A stretch of 64,000 bases of DNA from Lindgomyces ingoldianus (GCF_010093535.1 NW_022985210.1:130079-194078), one strand, 5' to 3'; positions 1-12,229 are shown, counted from the stretch's first letter. Numbers and translations are program-made. Notes: generated from the letters alone by a model not told the origin.

Positions 1-183
1 GATTCCACCCATGTCTGCCATCCTTGGTCTCGTGGCTTCTGGCAACCTAGGTTGGAACCGATTAACATGGGAATATTGCAGCATATGCTTGTTCCGCTCG
101 GATACTACATTGGAGAGAAGGTCTGGTGCCACGTTCAGGCTCTTGAGTGGATTATGCATACTGACTTCGAGCAGGACTGGTGA
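1..183 (+). CDS. 3' end of an unrecognised gene (partial)
   Basis: Frame 1 is open from the first base to a TGA at 181-183, giving 60 residues rich in Trp, His and Gly and ending in FEQDW. The residue mix (VCHPWSRGFW, LVPLGYYIGEKVW) reads like a real folded protein rather than noise, and it is the only frame here that does. The gene would begin outside the window. I do not recognise the family. A competing open frame at 11-307 has a poorer composition and looks like a shadow. It could also be a fragment, because the next 8 kb is full of decayed genes. Confidence 0.35.
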   Translation, partial: DSTHVCHPWSRGFWQPRLEPINMGILQHMLVPLGYYIGEKVWCHVQALEWIMHTDFEQDW

Positions 184-3100
184 GCTCATGCAACTTCACG
201 TAAACAGGCACAGGTTCAGTGAAGATCATGACAGTACGTTGGGCTTAAGCGCAGGACGCAGCAGAAGTCGTCAGGTTTGGCGACGGACTTATTCCAAAAG
301 TAGGTAACGCAGGGGATTCACGAATCCAAGCTCTGTAATTCAAGCGGCTCTGCAAAGAGCATTACTTTCTATTTGTCCACGTTCCACTACATTCAATTTC
401 TCGACATGTCAGATTTGAAAATCCAGAGGCGAACTCTTTTCTGTCTTGTTGGAGGCTTGATTCGCAATATACACAACCATTGGCACACCAATGCAATAGC
501 CAAGGGAACTCACTCGCTTGCTTGTCAACTTCGATCTCCCGAAGCATCCATCATTCTTGAAATGTACGCAATGTGTTGAAGCTACTACTTAGACTTCAAA
601 TACGATTCGTGGATTTTGACTACAGCTGTTCTCATTGCAATTGTTCCGCGTTCATACCACACGTAAATCTTTAAATTCACCAGCCCACAACCTCCCGTCC
701 CATCCCATCCCATGGACATAACAATCGCTAATCAATTTCAAAGCTCAGTTTCTCTCTAACCCTTCTCTGTCTCTACTTGTCAGCACTAACAGCAACTTAG
801 CTCCACTACACAAAACCACGATATATCTTATTTTGCAGATTATAGGCACCAAACCAAAATATCCTTTTTTCGTCCTTCCCATGCAGATTTGCTCCGGGCC
901 GATTCAATACGGCTGAAATCACTCTCTGAAAGACTATTTCTAGGTTTTCGATGCCGCACTATCGCAGGGTGTGACCGACTATCACAACAACAAAGCAAGT
1001 CCACAAGAATGGGTGGAAACTCAGCCAAGCTAATTCGGAGAATGCGGTGAGGTTGATCGAAGCTCCGGATCGCCGAATAGGTTTAGAGCTCAAATTAGTT
1101 CAACCAAACACCTACAATCAAAATCTAATAAGCTACATCCATCTACGTTTCACCCTTGTATGCGTACACTAACGAGCTAGAACGTAGGGCTGCCTCCTAC
1201 TCTTGAATATGCCTTTGGCTTCCTCAATATCTATAGGACGAGAACTCCTAAGAGTCCCACTTCCCTCTACCTCATGTCAGTCGAAGTCATGATGCTTCTA
1301 ACCTAGTAGTGACCTACCGAACTAAAGTCACCTCCACTTCAGTCCTTCGGTCTGCCGTTCATATTCAATCAGATCCTGAGGTTTCGAGCGCCAATAATGA
1401 TCTACCATGATAATGCCTCGTAGTCCCTAAAACTCAGACGTAAAGCGGGCAGGCGTAGTGTAGCTTAGATGGAGTGTTGCTGGACCCTTCGCTCAATACT
1501 CCGAACAGTTTCCTTCTTTGCCAAAGTCCGATTCTTGATCTGGAGAAGGGTATCCTAATAATAGCTACTTGAAAAGGTATTTGACTCGTATATGAGAGTC
1601 GCCATCTCAGAAATAGATTTGCTGACATATTCATGGAAGGGCGAATTTGTTGGTTATCTTGGTTTCATGCATCGAGTTCGTATTGTAGGCGGCAAAGCAT
1701 CTGACTTTTCAAATATCCGTTTGGCCCTGTTTTCAGTGTTTATTTTCGTATCCTCAAATCGCCTTCGGGAGTGGATCCACGATCCTCCCAGTGAGCAGTT
1801 GAAAATTTTCTTCTGGGCTTCGGCCGGGAGACGTAGAAAGGGGTAACGTAGAATTGGTCTTCACTCTTTGGGATGTTAGTTATTCACAGATCCAGAGTGG
1901 CAGAATTATACCACTTACACACAGTCTTGGGGTGTTTTGAGAACAGAGATAAACCGTTCTTCAATCAGTATATAGGCTGGCCTCGAACCTTGTCGACGTT
2001 AGGTGTGACCTTGGCTTTCAATGATTTGGTCGGAGCCTTGGTGATGCGAGACTTGGACGCGAGCTTTAGTTTAGCCTTGCACTTCCTCTCCTTATTTGCG
2101 GCATCATTTCCGTTTTCCGGAGCGTAGGGTGGCATGGAAGCTACACTTCTTGGAGCCTGCCATTTCTAGTTGTATTTTATGAATAGTTGATGGGTGTTGT
2201 TGCACTTATTGCTTGGATTGAGGGTGAAGAGGAGGAAGGTAGAACCGTGGGAGCTTCCAGGGAAGTTACAAGAAGCACTGTTGGATAAAGAATCACCGAG
2301 CCTGGGCGGAAAGACCTTACTGGTGGTGTATCTCCATCGACAGCTTGCGGGCCTGGAGAGCCTGACTCCGAACTAAGTTTTCCAAAATTTCGACAAATTC
2401 AAGTACACAGTCCCTTACAATCCCTCAGCGTCGGCTACAACCCCGAATAGACTTTAGTCCCGACAGCTTCCTGCTCGATCCCTCAGCTACACCATGGCAC
2501 TGAGGAAACCGGTAATTGGAAACGGAAATCTTTAAAGAGGGGAAACCCAAGAGCAAAGTCACCCAACCCGCTCGTAGCCACTCATCGCAAGAGATTTCAC
2601 AAATTAAAGAACGGTCTTGGCAGAACGCTTAAGACTCCAACTAATCTAGTCCTAGGATAAGTTAACAAATAAGACACAACACGGGGTATAAGTCACTAAC
2701 CAGCAACAGAACCAAAACAGCTCAAACAACTCTCCTCTCTTCCGCCTGCCTGCGGAGATTTGCAGCCAAATATTCAGTACTCGGTGGGTACAATACCCAA
2801 GCCCTGGCCTTCCAGCAGCCATGGCGCTGGCGCAAAATCCCTACTATAGCTTGAACAGGGCATATGTCCTACCATGCTTCCTGGGAATAGAAACGCTCAA
2901 TACTAGTCTCTTAAAGGTAAATAGCGTAAGAACATCACCGCCCGGCCCCGCATTTGTCGCCAGCTGCATGCCGAGACAGCCACACTCTTCTCTTCATGCA
3001 ACCTCTTCGGATTCTATTCTCGTGTCGACACGAATGCATGGCTTGAGAAGTGTATTCCAGCAGATACAAAAGCCGCCACAAAGATGGTAGCCCGATTTCA

Positions 3101-3443
3101 CTGGGTTAAGACCAAGCGCGAATGCAGCAACGGTGAAAGTTTATAGCGAAGTTTCCGAATCTAAAGCATGTGTACTTGCCGCTTTTTTTTTTGACAATGG
3201 TAATATGAGGGAGCGAGTTATGGGAGAGAAGGAAGGGTTAGAAGTCTCTATGGAAGGTGAGCGTTTGCTCTCTCGTGTTATATGTGTTTGGCGCATGCCA
3301 TTGTGGAAAGGCAGACGAGGCAGAATAAACAGACAGAGGAGAGGGAGCCGCAGACCTTAGCATAAGGTTATATGGGCTAGATTCTGGCACAAACTGGGTG
3401 TAATGCCCGCACGATAGGTAATAGTCTATACTTCCCTGTATTT
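184..3443. other. no assignable gene
   Basis: About 3.3 kb with only short, mutually overlapping open frames, none with a recognisable motif or a convincing intron-exon structure. A lysine-rich stretch on the minus strand around 2130-1966 (about 50 codons) is the only compositionally notable piece, and it has no identifiable start or domain. Probably intergenic or decayed DNA. Confidence 0.4.
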
Positions 3444-3930
3444 CTAACAGTCCCGATCTTTGAAGATCTCAACAATAGGAATGAAGATAAATGAATGCGG
3501 AATAGCGGAGTGCCTTTGCCACCTTACCTTCTTATCCCTCACCCGATCCGTGTCACTGACCCTCTGTAACTCCTTTAACTGCCCATTGAACTGCTCCGCC
3601 ATTGCCAGACTCTGCTCAATATGTCCCCATTCCAGCCTCTGTCTCTCGAATAATGCAAGTTGCCATGCGGTTGCGAAGACGTTTCTGATTTGCCGGTTGT
3701 TCATTTCGTGCTCCGCAAGTTCATCCAAGTGGCTGACAAGATCTTCGAAATCGACATTAATCCCATCTTCAGTAAGCATGTCGAAGAAACTTCTCCAGAT
3801 TTTCCTACGGGATGGAGTATCGAGGAAGAATAGTGGAGTGCGACTTGGATTCGGGATTGGAAGGCCTCGCCAAAGGGATATTTGGAAGGTGCACCCGCTC
3901 GAAGCCCGGATCTTCTGGGGTAGCCTTTCA
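3444..3930 (-). pseudogene. AAA-ATPase C-terminal fragment (inverted half)
   Basis: The minus strand encodes the post-Walker-B and lid part of a fungal DUF7025-type AAA ATPase. FGEAFQSRIQVALHY lies in one frame near 3880-3830. A second frame then continues with RRKIWRSFFDML, a conserved HLDELAEHEMNNRQIRN block and a helix ending EQFNGQLKELQ. The change of frame between these blocks implies a frameshift. In intact family members this segment directly follows the TxNR strand, which here lies on the opposite strand and ends near 5550. The fragment starts where the plus-strand half stops, so both look like one broken gene. Family assignment is from remembered family patterns; no search was run. 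Confidence 0.75.
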
Positions 3931-3949
3931 AGAAACATTACTAATCTTG

Positions 3950-5560
3950 CCCTCTGAGCTCTTTTCTGCTATCAACAGCGTTTCCACCTACGAGGCCAAA
4001 ACTCCATTCCCTGATCTTCCGCGACCAAAGGTGCTGATGTCGAGGTTCTATATGGACGAACAGTATGCGTCATATCCTTTCTTCTTCCACTATCTGGATT
4101 CTCTACTTCAACTACGGAACGATCAAAATCTTTCAACCTTGTGCGAGTCACAACTCCATGCTCTCTGTGACTATCTCTTGACAGAGTATGACGAAGTATG
4201 CTCAGAATTGCGGCACCGCCTTACTCTCGGGAAAGTGAAACTTGACTATCTCGAGATGTTTTTTCGTCTAAATGAAGTCATTGTAGCGAAGAATAAGGGC
4301 GTCTGCACTAGATGCGTTGTTAGAAGCTGTCCAGTTGGCGGTGAGAGGTTGTTATTATATTCCTGGCACTGGAAACATGATGGAAAAAAGGTAGTCAGGC
4401 AAAGAAACGAACTAGATATTAAGCGGCTAGCGAAAACTGTTGTCGACAATACCACTCTTGGAATATATCCTGCGCGATGTATAAACCAGGAGCCTCGAGA
4501 GAAGTTGGAAGAACGAGGTCGAAATTTCTAGAAGTATCGGAAACCGTCATACATTGCTTATGAAAGTCCTATAGTTACTGACAAAGGTCCAGGTTATGTA
4601 AGTTGTACTGTCTAGTATCTCGACCGTTTTTCACTTTTTTCCCTATTATCTACGCAGGTATAGACTGGTTTGGGCCACCATTGCTGCTTCTCTCTAACAT
4701 CCCCAAGAGATATTCCATACTATTCAATTGCATGCTAACCTCAGTAGGGCATCGAAACTAGATTCATGATAGATTATGTAACTTATCCACATTTGCATCC
4801 CTGAAATGATTCGCCGCCACTCCCATCAGCAACTATCGATCCGTGGCCCGAACAACTGGATCTAGAGAAAGAACTAGAATTGAAAAATTGCCTAGTTCTT
4901 CCTCCAAAGGTACATGCTTTTGATATTAAAGTGAAAGAATGGAGTACGACGGCTCCCTAAATCGTGTAGGTTAACGGCTAACCCACGTAGAAAATCTGCA
5001 TATCGATTATGTATGTCCTATCACATGGAAAAAGACGGCTTCCCAGCGGCTTGTGCCTCCAAAACGAACGAAAGACCTCGTTCAAGCTCTTGTTGTGGTT
5101 CGCAGGACGCAATAAGCTACGCCACAGAACCTACATATTACTAGAAACAAGAACGACGTCACTACCGGCAAGGAAAATGGTTTAATACTTCTCCTCCATG
5201 GTGGGCCTGAGTCTGGCAAAATATTGACTGCACCGTGCACGTATGCGAGGCTTTCATTTCTTCCCCTTCTGTTACTAATCCTTGGACGTAGGGTCTGTAG
5301 CAGAGCTTATAGAAATGCCTCTTTGCAGTGTCACTTGCGGCGGCATTGGAACTACGGCAGATACTCTCATGAAGCATCTTCAAACAATCTTTTACCCTGG
5401 GAAAGTATGAGATTGTGCTCTACTGCTCAATGAAGCAGATATCTTCCTCGAAGAGTGCACTCTTTCTGATTTAGAGCGTAACGCTCTTGTATCGGTCTTT
5501 CTCCGCGCCTTGGAGTACTATGAAGGCATTCTAGTTCTCACTAGCAATCGTACAAGTACC
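3950..5560 (+). pseudogene. DUF7025/AAA-ATPase N-terminal and core fragment
   Basis: About 3950-4530 matches the DUF7025 region that precedes the ATPase domain in this fungal family (a helical stretch, then an RRCV-like strand and a LGIYPARCI end). It is followed by an in-frame stop at about 4531. Further pieces resume after stops and frame changes: LVPPKRTKDLVQALV near 5060, and a degenerate P-loop at 5195-5225 reading HGGPESGKILT where GPPGxGKT is expected. After a short intron comes SVAELIEMPLCSV, and near 5430 LLLNEADIFLEE, with Asn replacing the Walker B Asp. The series ends at LTSNRT near 5550. Lost Walker residues and stops show that it is dead. The missing C-terminal part lies inverted at 3444-3930. 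Confidence 0.75.
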
Positions 5561-6799
5561 TGCTTTATCCTGGCGTTCCACACAAGAGTGATACCGGAAG
5601 TCAACAAAGCCAATAGTTTTATCTAGCAGCATCGAGTCGAATGCATGAACGGGAACTTGCTGAAAAGGTGACGAAACTGCAACGTTGTGCGATTTGAATT
5701 CATTCCAGGTATGCCTTCATATAGGTTGGCGGTGTTATTATATGCAATATCGCTCCTGAACACTACAAGATGAAGGATACAGAAATAGGTCGCAGAACTC
5801 CGGCTTGAACCTTGATTGGAACCAGCTGAGGCTATAGAGCTGGCATCTAACTGATCAGGAGAATCCTCATGAGCTTCATTAGTAATAGATTCGGGACTTG
5901 CACTATAATCTTCATCTGAGTCAAGATCTACATGGTATCGCTTTGCACCGTCAGTTAAGGTATCCAAGAGAAGCGTGTGGTAGAATTTTCTGTTGATACA
6001 CCTGTTCACTTTGTACCAAGAGCAATTTCCGATGGTCATGTGCTGTGTGTCGGTTTGGTCCTAGACGTGGCTTCCTTTTGAAGGCACTGAAAAAAGAGCG
6101 TTGCACAGCCTAATGTGTTGACTCATGCTCTGGCTGACGCTCAAAGAGCTTCGAATTTCCTATAATAGAGCCGGAGAGTTCTAGCTCGTCCGCCTCATCT
6201 GTCAACTAGGTTCTATCTTTAGAGATGGTAGTCTGTCTTGACCAGTAATGATGGAGGTGGAGGTGTAGATGGAAGTGCGGAAGACATAAAAGGCTCAATA
6301 TGTATCGGGAACTCAGACAGAGACCCTCAAGAAAGCGAAGTATTAGGAAGATACAAGGAGATACAGCTGCAATCGAGGCGGAGTATCACTGGGCTAGAAA
6401 GATCCTACAAATATAGTGGCTGGTAAGAACTTAAGAACAACACTTTCCCTCAACAAGTCTGACAGGTGAGGAAGACTATTAAACAAATTGCGAGAGCAGG
6501 AAGCTTGAGGACAATATGCTAAGGCTGCCTTGTAAGCACTCTCACTCGGCGGGATCGCCGAGCTCGTCTGCCCCGTTCCCTACGATAAGCTTCATTAGGC
6601 TTCAACATATTCACTTACCTAGCTGATCTCGAAATTTATCAGCCATGGACTTGCTCCACTCGCTGGGACAGGGTATCGGGGACAGGGAGCGCTTTCGGGG
6701 ATGGTATTCAACATCTATCTTCAGGTCAGCAGTATATAGGCCTTAGCTAGCATGAATGGGCTTTAGCCTTATCATCAACAACTGAGCTAGCTTACGGCA
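5561..6799. other. no confident gene; flank of the ATPase rearrangement
   Basis: A minus-strand open frame at 6039-5623 has an acidic, Ser-rich middle (LDSDEDYSASPESI). It could be the original disordered N-terminus of the rearranged AAA ATPase, because it sits just outside the right breakpoint on the strand the gene would have used. That is inference only. The rest shows short unrecognised frames. Confidence 0.3.
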
Positions 6800-7105
6800 G
6801 AACCCCTAATATTCCTCTGAAGGAAAGTTACGAAAGAGCAAAGAAATTGGTTTGTGACACAGTCCTTGCGGAAGACTTTGTCTTCGTTTTGCCTCAACGA
6901 TGCGCACTCGCTTGACGAGGTTAACAGAACTCGAGAGAGTTGTAAAACCAAGTATGAATCAAAACAGGCAAGCAAAGTTTACGAGTGGCTCGGAATCTTC
7001 TCTTCCAATGTCATCTTCTATTCGCTAGTGTAAGATGTCCTTTCCCAAGTCGGGCCGGAATACAGTTCTTTGTTATGGGGGACGATGAGGTTCTTATCCA
7101 TGTTT
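6800..7105 (+). pseudogene. DUF7708 domain fragment (NLR-type N-terminus)
   Basis: The plus strand reads ESYERAKKLVCDTVLAEDFV up to a TGA near 6907. A +1 frame then continues SLDEVNRTRESCKTKYESKQ and EWLGIFSSNVIFYS, a TAG follows at about 7030, and then DVLSQVGPEY and LLWGTMRFL. This order (Lys-rich helix, W-L-x-x-FSS, Y-x-x-VxDVLxQxxPEY, LxWGxxxFxF) is the DUF7708 domain found at the N-terminus of many fungal NLR-like and ankyrin proteins. Nothing recognisable follows, so only this piece of about 100 codons survives, with one frameshift and one stop. Confidence 0.7.
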
Positions 7106-8477
7106 AGCTGCCTGCTAGTGCTGCCGCTAATAATGTATTAGGTCGATTATGATCCACTGACTTTTGAAAGCGTGCTCGCGCATGGCTGATATTTTGCTGA
7201 GGACGGAGTTTAGCTTGATACTTTAATCATACTTTAATCATTCTTCCCATCCCAAATGTGTTTACATTAGGGGTGAGGACAATATTTTTTGGGCTAATGC
7301 TTAGGAATTAAGGCTAGACATGCACTAAAGCTGTGAAAAGACACACCCCGCTCACATACATAACCGAGAGTTTCTCAGCTATAAGGCAGAGCCTGCGAAA
7401 AAGGACGATGTGGGTGCTAGACTAAGAAAATTGAAGACTAAGACGTCAAACTAAGCTTCCGTAGGAACGTGACGCAACAATGAAGCAGCGAGGACGGGCG
7501 CCCGACTCAAACAAGCAACCACGACACCGTAACCCCTCCAACTGTTTCATCCCCCTAGGATCGTTTCTCTCTGGTATCGCATCTTGCACGGTAAAGTAGC
7601 CCCAACGTTTGGAGACATCGGATCCGCTGGGCACTAACATCTCGCATTATGTGGGGCGAGAATCCACGGTCCCAGTATCTCGACCCTTTCTCTGTCCACA
7701 ACAAGGAACGACCTAGGCTGTGGCTGCCCAGCCAGGTGTTCATGCCATGCAAATCCCAAAACGCACTGCACTGCACTGCGCTGCACTGCGCTGAGACTGG
7801 CAAACATCACATCAAAAGCAATTAACCAACTTTGACAGCTAATGCACAGATTGTATTCCGCACTCTTCCCTGCTGCTTGCTTCCAGCTAACTACACATAC
7901 CTCCTTTTCCCCCCTCTTAATCTGCAAGATTTTTACAATCCTTACCCTCACTCCAACTCCCCAAAGTCATAACTAAAGCCGAAGCCATATCAGGATATAA
8001 TGCAGCCAGAATCTCACCTCCAGAAAAGGAAACCCCTACGCTACTCAAAGGGGAATACCAAAAATCAGTCCAGTTCAAGAAAGAAAAGTATCTCAACTCA
8101 GACCAAGCGAAACACTGCCTTTGCGATGCTCCAATTCTCAGGCTACTTCAGGACGGCCCTAGAATGGGGGAAACTACCGAATACCAAATACACATTGATG
8201 GATCAAGCTGGGGGTCTGTAACGCCAAGGCAAAATCGAGAAAGCTGATTGCTTAAAAAAAAACCCCCAAAGAGGAAACCCAGATGATGCGTAGTCCGGGT
8301 ACGCATACTGTATAAGAACACCGATATAAGGAAAAGTGTGGTATGATTGGGTTCGTGAGGGGGCATAAAGGTATTGGAGATCAGACCAGCTCGCAATTAG
8401 ATGTATGAAGACAGTTTGCATTGGATGTGGAAGGTCTTCGAGGATATATCCAGGATGCTGTTGAGGTACAGCTTGTA
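7106..8477. other. intergenic; small GCACT-type microsatellite
   Basis: No gene recognised. At about 7765-7792 there is a short imperfect repeat of CACTG/CGCTG units. The small open frames on either strand have no motifs. The right part is the 3' flank of the RING-finger gene. Confidence 0.4.
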
Positions 8478-9862
8478 CTACCGATTGCCGGCTTCAAGCT
8501 GGGCAGGGGTAGCTTGAGCGGGGTTGTTGTCAGTCGCACCGTTGCTACGATTCCGTCCGAACCAGTTGGGTAGTGTCGGGCGGTTGGCAGTCCTCGCTGC
8601 GTGGAGTCGAGTACGCCAAGTCGGGTTCTCATTTGGCTGATTCTGTACCGGCTGTGTCTCAGCAATACGATCGTGTCGATCAGGACGAGACAAGACGCTC
8701 CCCAATCCATAGGATAACTCCTGCTGATTGCCATTGTTGGCCGTGGCACGGCGAGGGTTAGAGATGAAGACGACACGGGACCGAGTGAATGGGTTCCCTC
8801 GAGCACCAGCCCAAGTAGCCTGGGGAGATGTGGGCGATCGAAGACCTGTCACGGTTGGGCGGCGACTGGAAGCTGGTTGATCACCAGTGTCTCCCTCTGG
8901 CCGCGGCTTGGGTACATAGTAGTCAGCCTTGCAAAGAGGGCAGCTGGCGCGGCGGCTGGTCAGCCACGGGTCAACACAGCTAGCATGGAAAGCGTGACCA
9001 CAAGTCAGTCCGCGCACATCATCGTCGTCCTCCAACGTATCCAGGCAGATGGCGCATGTGTCGCCTGGTTCCGCAAGCATCTCAGGAGCGGCGGCGGTAC
9101 GTATCGGGTCGTCATCGTCGGAGTCATCTGCGTCGTGGTCGTGTGCATTGGCAGGCTCTTTGCCGGGTGGATAATGACTCGTCGCAGTCTCTATGTGAGT
9201 AAGTTCGATGGTCTTCTCGCTCTCCTTCTTCGAGGAAGTCTCGGGTGTTGACGAGGATTTCTTCGGTGAATTTGGCGGTTGTGGTGAAGTTTTCGCAACT
9301 GCGTGATCGTCTCGGGCTATGGAGAGGGTGGTGGCTGGCCGAGGAGACTCTACAGATGTGCGCGCGTCTCCAGATGCCCCGATGACACCATCAACGTCCT
9401 TCAAGCTTGCGGCTCTGCTCTGGGGCGCAGTATTGATACCGCCAGCGGCCGGTAGGCCTTCATCTTCCCGACTTGCCTTCCATGCTTTGTACTTGGTGAG
9501 AGGAAAGCGATCGTTGACTTCGTCCATGGACATCAGCTTCTTCTCCCTCCTCCTCCTATGCGGCCGCGGCATGGTTGCGAGGTCGATGGGCTCGCCATCT
9601 GCAGCAGCCCGGGCGGCGCGGTTGCGTTGGTTGTATCGGAAGCAGTATTTGACGCCGACGATGATCCTACGAGTAAATCGGGTCAGCGGGAAAAGCAAGC
9701 ATATTTTCCAGCCTCGCTGCAAACATACCAAAGATTCGTGAAGACAACACCAAAACCCAGAGCGACAAAAAAGAGTAATGGAGAGCTGGTGGGCCCACTG
9801 CTAGAGCTGCCCTGAGTGGTCTGCGCGGGCGGGATGGGGGAGGAGGATGTTTGTGAAGCCAT
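8478..9862 (-). CDS. membrane-anchored RING-H2 E3 ubiquitin ligase
   Basis: Two exons: 9862-9729 and 9666-8478, with a 62-nt intron whose splice joins the Trp codon of NLWIIVG, giving 440 residues. Start chosen at ATG 9862 because it restores an N-terminal hydrophobic helix at about residues 28-52 (PLLFFVALGFGVVFTNLW), followed by a basic juxtamembrane segment. A long disordered Ser/Pro/acidic stretch leads to a C3H2C3 RING: C249, C252, C267, H269, H272, C275, C287, C290, with the typical CGHAFHASCVDPWL core. The tail is low complexity and Asn/Arg-rich. RING-H2 proteins with one TM helix transfer ubiquitin from an E2 to substrates at endomembranes; the substrate is unknown here. Divergent to the cyclophilin gene, 1.37 kb apart. 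Confidence 0.88.
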
Positions 9863-11236
9863 TATGGGCTGCTGCGTTCCATATGTTCACGAGAAGAACG
9901 ACGTGGGTATTTGATGGGAGCCAACAACGATCGACTGGTTGCAGATATGTACAATGCGGAAACGGGGCCGACAAAAATAGGATGTCGTATTGAGTGAGAA
10001 TCGGGACGCGGGCTGCGTCCTTTTGTTCCAGCGAAAACGACAACGGGCGTGAGCTGAGGTCGAAAGGCTCCAGTACAGTGACAAAGGAGCGACTCTGCGC
10101 CGGCGTTGAAGGTGAGGATGGTGGATGTGGGCGTGCTGCAATCGCAGGCTCTGGCCGGTATCTTCGGGTAATGGCAGAAGTGTGTTGGTGGGCCGGCGGG
10201 CCAGCTGAGGTCGGCGGCAGGAGCGAACGGGGCCAAGATTCGTGATGCTGGCAACAATAGCTAGCAGAGAGTATGTACAATGGCTTTGTCGGCCATGCCC
10301 CTCCGATATGTGGAGGTGCTTGTGGTTGCGGCGAGGGATCTTGAAGCTGGGGATGGTCGACGGGGTGGAGGGAGGACGACAAAGGGATCGGCTCGCTAAA
10401 GTTGACAGACCGAGCGAGGCCAAGTCTGGTCTGGGGGCTAGCGATTTGTGGCTCCGGATTATCTATTGATGACAATTAAGGCTTATCGGGTGAATGCCCG
10501 AACGCTGTTAATGGTAGTTGACAGTTCGACTACCTGGGAGTGAATGCGTGGTGCTGAAGGGCTTTGCTGGCTGCCGTGAAGGCATTGCTGCTGCTGCGAC
10601 TCGAGAGTCGTGACCAGTTTTGGACTTGATCCTGAAGTCTGCATACAGGGCGGGCGACAGCAACACCGACCTGCCCTTCACTGTCTCAAACGTCAAGCCG
10701 CAAGATCTTGCGTCCAATGATTCCGGTCCGTCAGCACGCCATGCATGCGAGTGATATCGTTGCTTAATTACGAGACACACCTGGCGCAATACGTCCGTCG
10801 TCATTCATCTGTTCGCTATCTTATTCACGCACTCTACTCCGTATCGTGGACATGCCGCTTCACGATTCTGAGAGCACCTGTTGAGTTTTGCGCATGAAGA
10901 GTTCCGGGTTGCACTTGGGCGATCCTTCATCTAGGGCCGCCTCTCGCAAAACTTCCCAGCGCCAAGCAGCGTCGTTAACGCCCATGCAAGCGGACTTTTG
11001 TACATCACCCGCTTGACCTTCCCAGGGGCCCTGAGTACCCAGCCTCTCACGCTGCATCCTGAATTTTCCAGCGATTCAGACAACGATTTCAACAACTGCA
11101 CAGGGTTATTCAGCACAAGGCTGTGCTCGGTGAGATTTTCTCTTCTCTCCTTCGTCGCCATCCGGATCTCGTGAAACACTCTCTAACGTCATCAAGATCA
11201 TCAACGGTTTGGCAGCAATATTGCACTGCCCCAACC
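9863..11236. promoter_or_regulatory. divergent intergenic region, RING ligase / cyclophilin
   Basis: Contains the upstream regions of both flanking genes. A minus-strand open frame of 224 codons overlaps the RING gene's first exon in another frame and has Pro/Ser-rich, unconserved-looking content; I take it as 5' UTR sequence. No specific operator recognised. Confidence 0.4.
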
Positions 11237-12229
11237 ATGGCCGAGTCTGTCGAGCCGAACCCAATCGTCTTCTTTGACATCACGTTAGGAGGTACGCCAT
11301 GTCTGCAACCATTTTCAAATTCCTGAAGCCACTGCCCACATTAGGTTTACCCCATACCATCGCTCTCTCGGCACATCCTAGTCTTGAACCCTTCCTACTT
11401 GTTATTGAACTCTATGTGGAAAAGCGAGTCGTTTTGCAATGTCCAATCACACCAACTGACATGCTCTACTAACCAGTTATCAAGGGGAGCCGCTCGGGAG
11501 AATCAAGATGGAGGTGTTCAAGGATATAGTTCCAAAGACAGCCGAGAATTTTCGTCAGTTCTGTACCGGTGAGACCAAGTTTCAAGGGCGGCCGCAGGGT
11601 TATAAAGGTTGCAAGTTCCACCGTGTGGTAAGTCTTCTTTTTACGGCTGCAGGCATTTACATCTTGTGGGTGGTGGATGCCCACGCGAAAAACGGAAAGA
11701 AACCTGATCACATGCATCACGTACACATTTCATGATGGAAGGGGCTGCTTTGCGCCGTGGAAGAATTTACGGCTAGGCCCTATGCAGCAGACTATCACTG
11801 ACTGTCTACGCGCTAGATCAAGGGTTTCATGATCCAGGGTGGAGATTTCGTCAACGGAGATGGGACTGGGACGAGGACCATCTATGGCGTAGACAAGTTT
11901 GCAGATGAAAATTTCAGCCTCAAAGTCGACAAACCTGGACTGCTGGCAATGGCAGTAAGTATCCCACATTCTCCATGGCATTGTCCACAAGTTCCCTCTG
12001 GTTTGTATCTCATTTACTAACCTGATCTCAGAATAGCGGTCCTAATACTAATGGCTGCCAATTTTTCATTACCACTAATCCCTCAGGCACTCCCCACCTG
12101 AACAACAAGCACGTTGTCTTTGGTAAGGTCGTCGAAGGCATGGACGTCGTCACGAAGATTGAGAACACCCGTGTCATTTCAGAGAAGCCGTCGCAGGATG
12201 TTACAATCTCACAATGCGGTGAGATGTGA
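11237..12229 (+). CDS. peptidyl-prolyl isomerase, cyclophilin H type
   Basis: Four exons: 11237-11291, 11485-11627, 11817-11954 and 12032-12229; 177 residues, the same length as human PPIH. A single cyclophilin fold: FFDITLGG start, FRQFCTGE, the catalytic-loop [27 protein letters not shown] and [14 protein letters not shown]. The Trp that binds cyclosporin in cyclophilin A is His here (NNKHVVFG), as in the U4/U6 snRNP-associated cyclophilin H/Cyp3 group. Expected role: prolyl isomerisation or scaffolding in the U4/U6.U5 tri-snRNP in the nucleus. All four splice junctions keep phase and use normal donors. Confident on family; the PPIH subtype rests on length, the N-terminus and the His substitution. 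Confidence 0.93.

Noticed and set aside
1966..2130. Lysine-rich minus-strand stretch
   Set aside because: Short, no start that makes sense and no domain; composition alone is not evidence of a gene.
3460..3957. 165-codon plus-strand frame
   Set aside because: Antisense shadow of the AAA-ATPase C-terminal fragment.
9801..10475. 224-codon minus-strand frame upstream of the RING gene
   Set aside because: Overlaps the RING gene's signal/TM exon in another frame, is Pro/Ser/His-rich without motif, and sits where a 5' UTR is expected.
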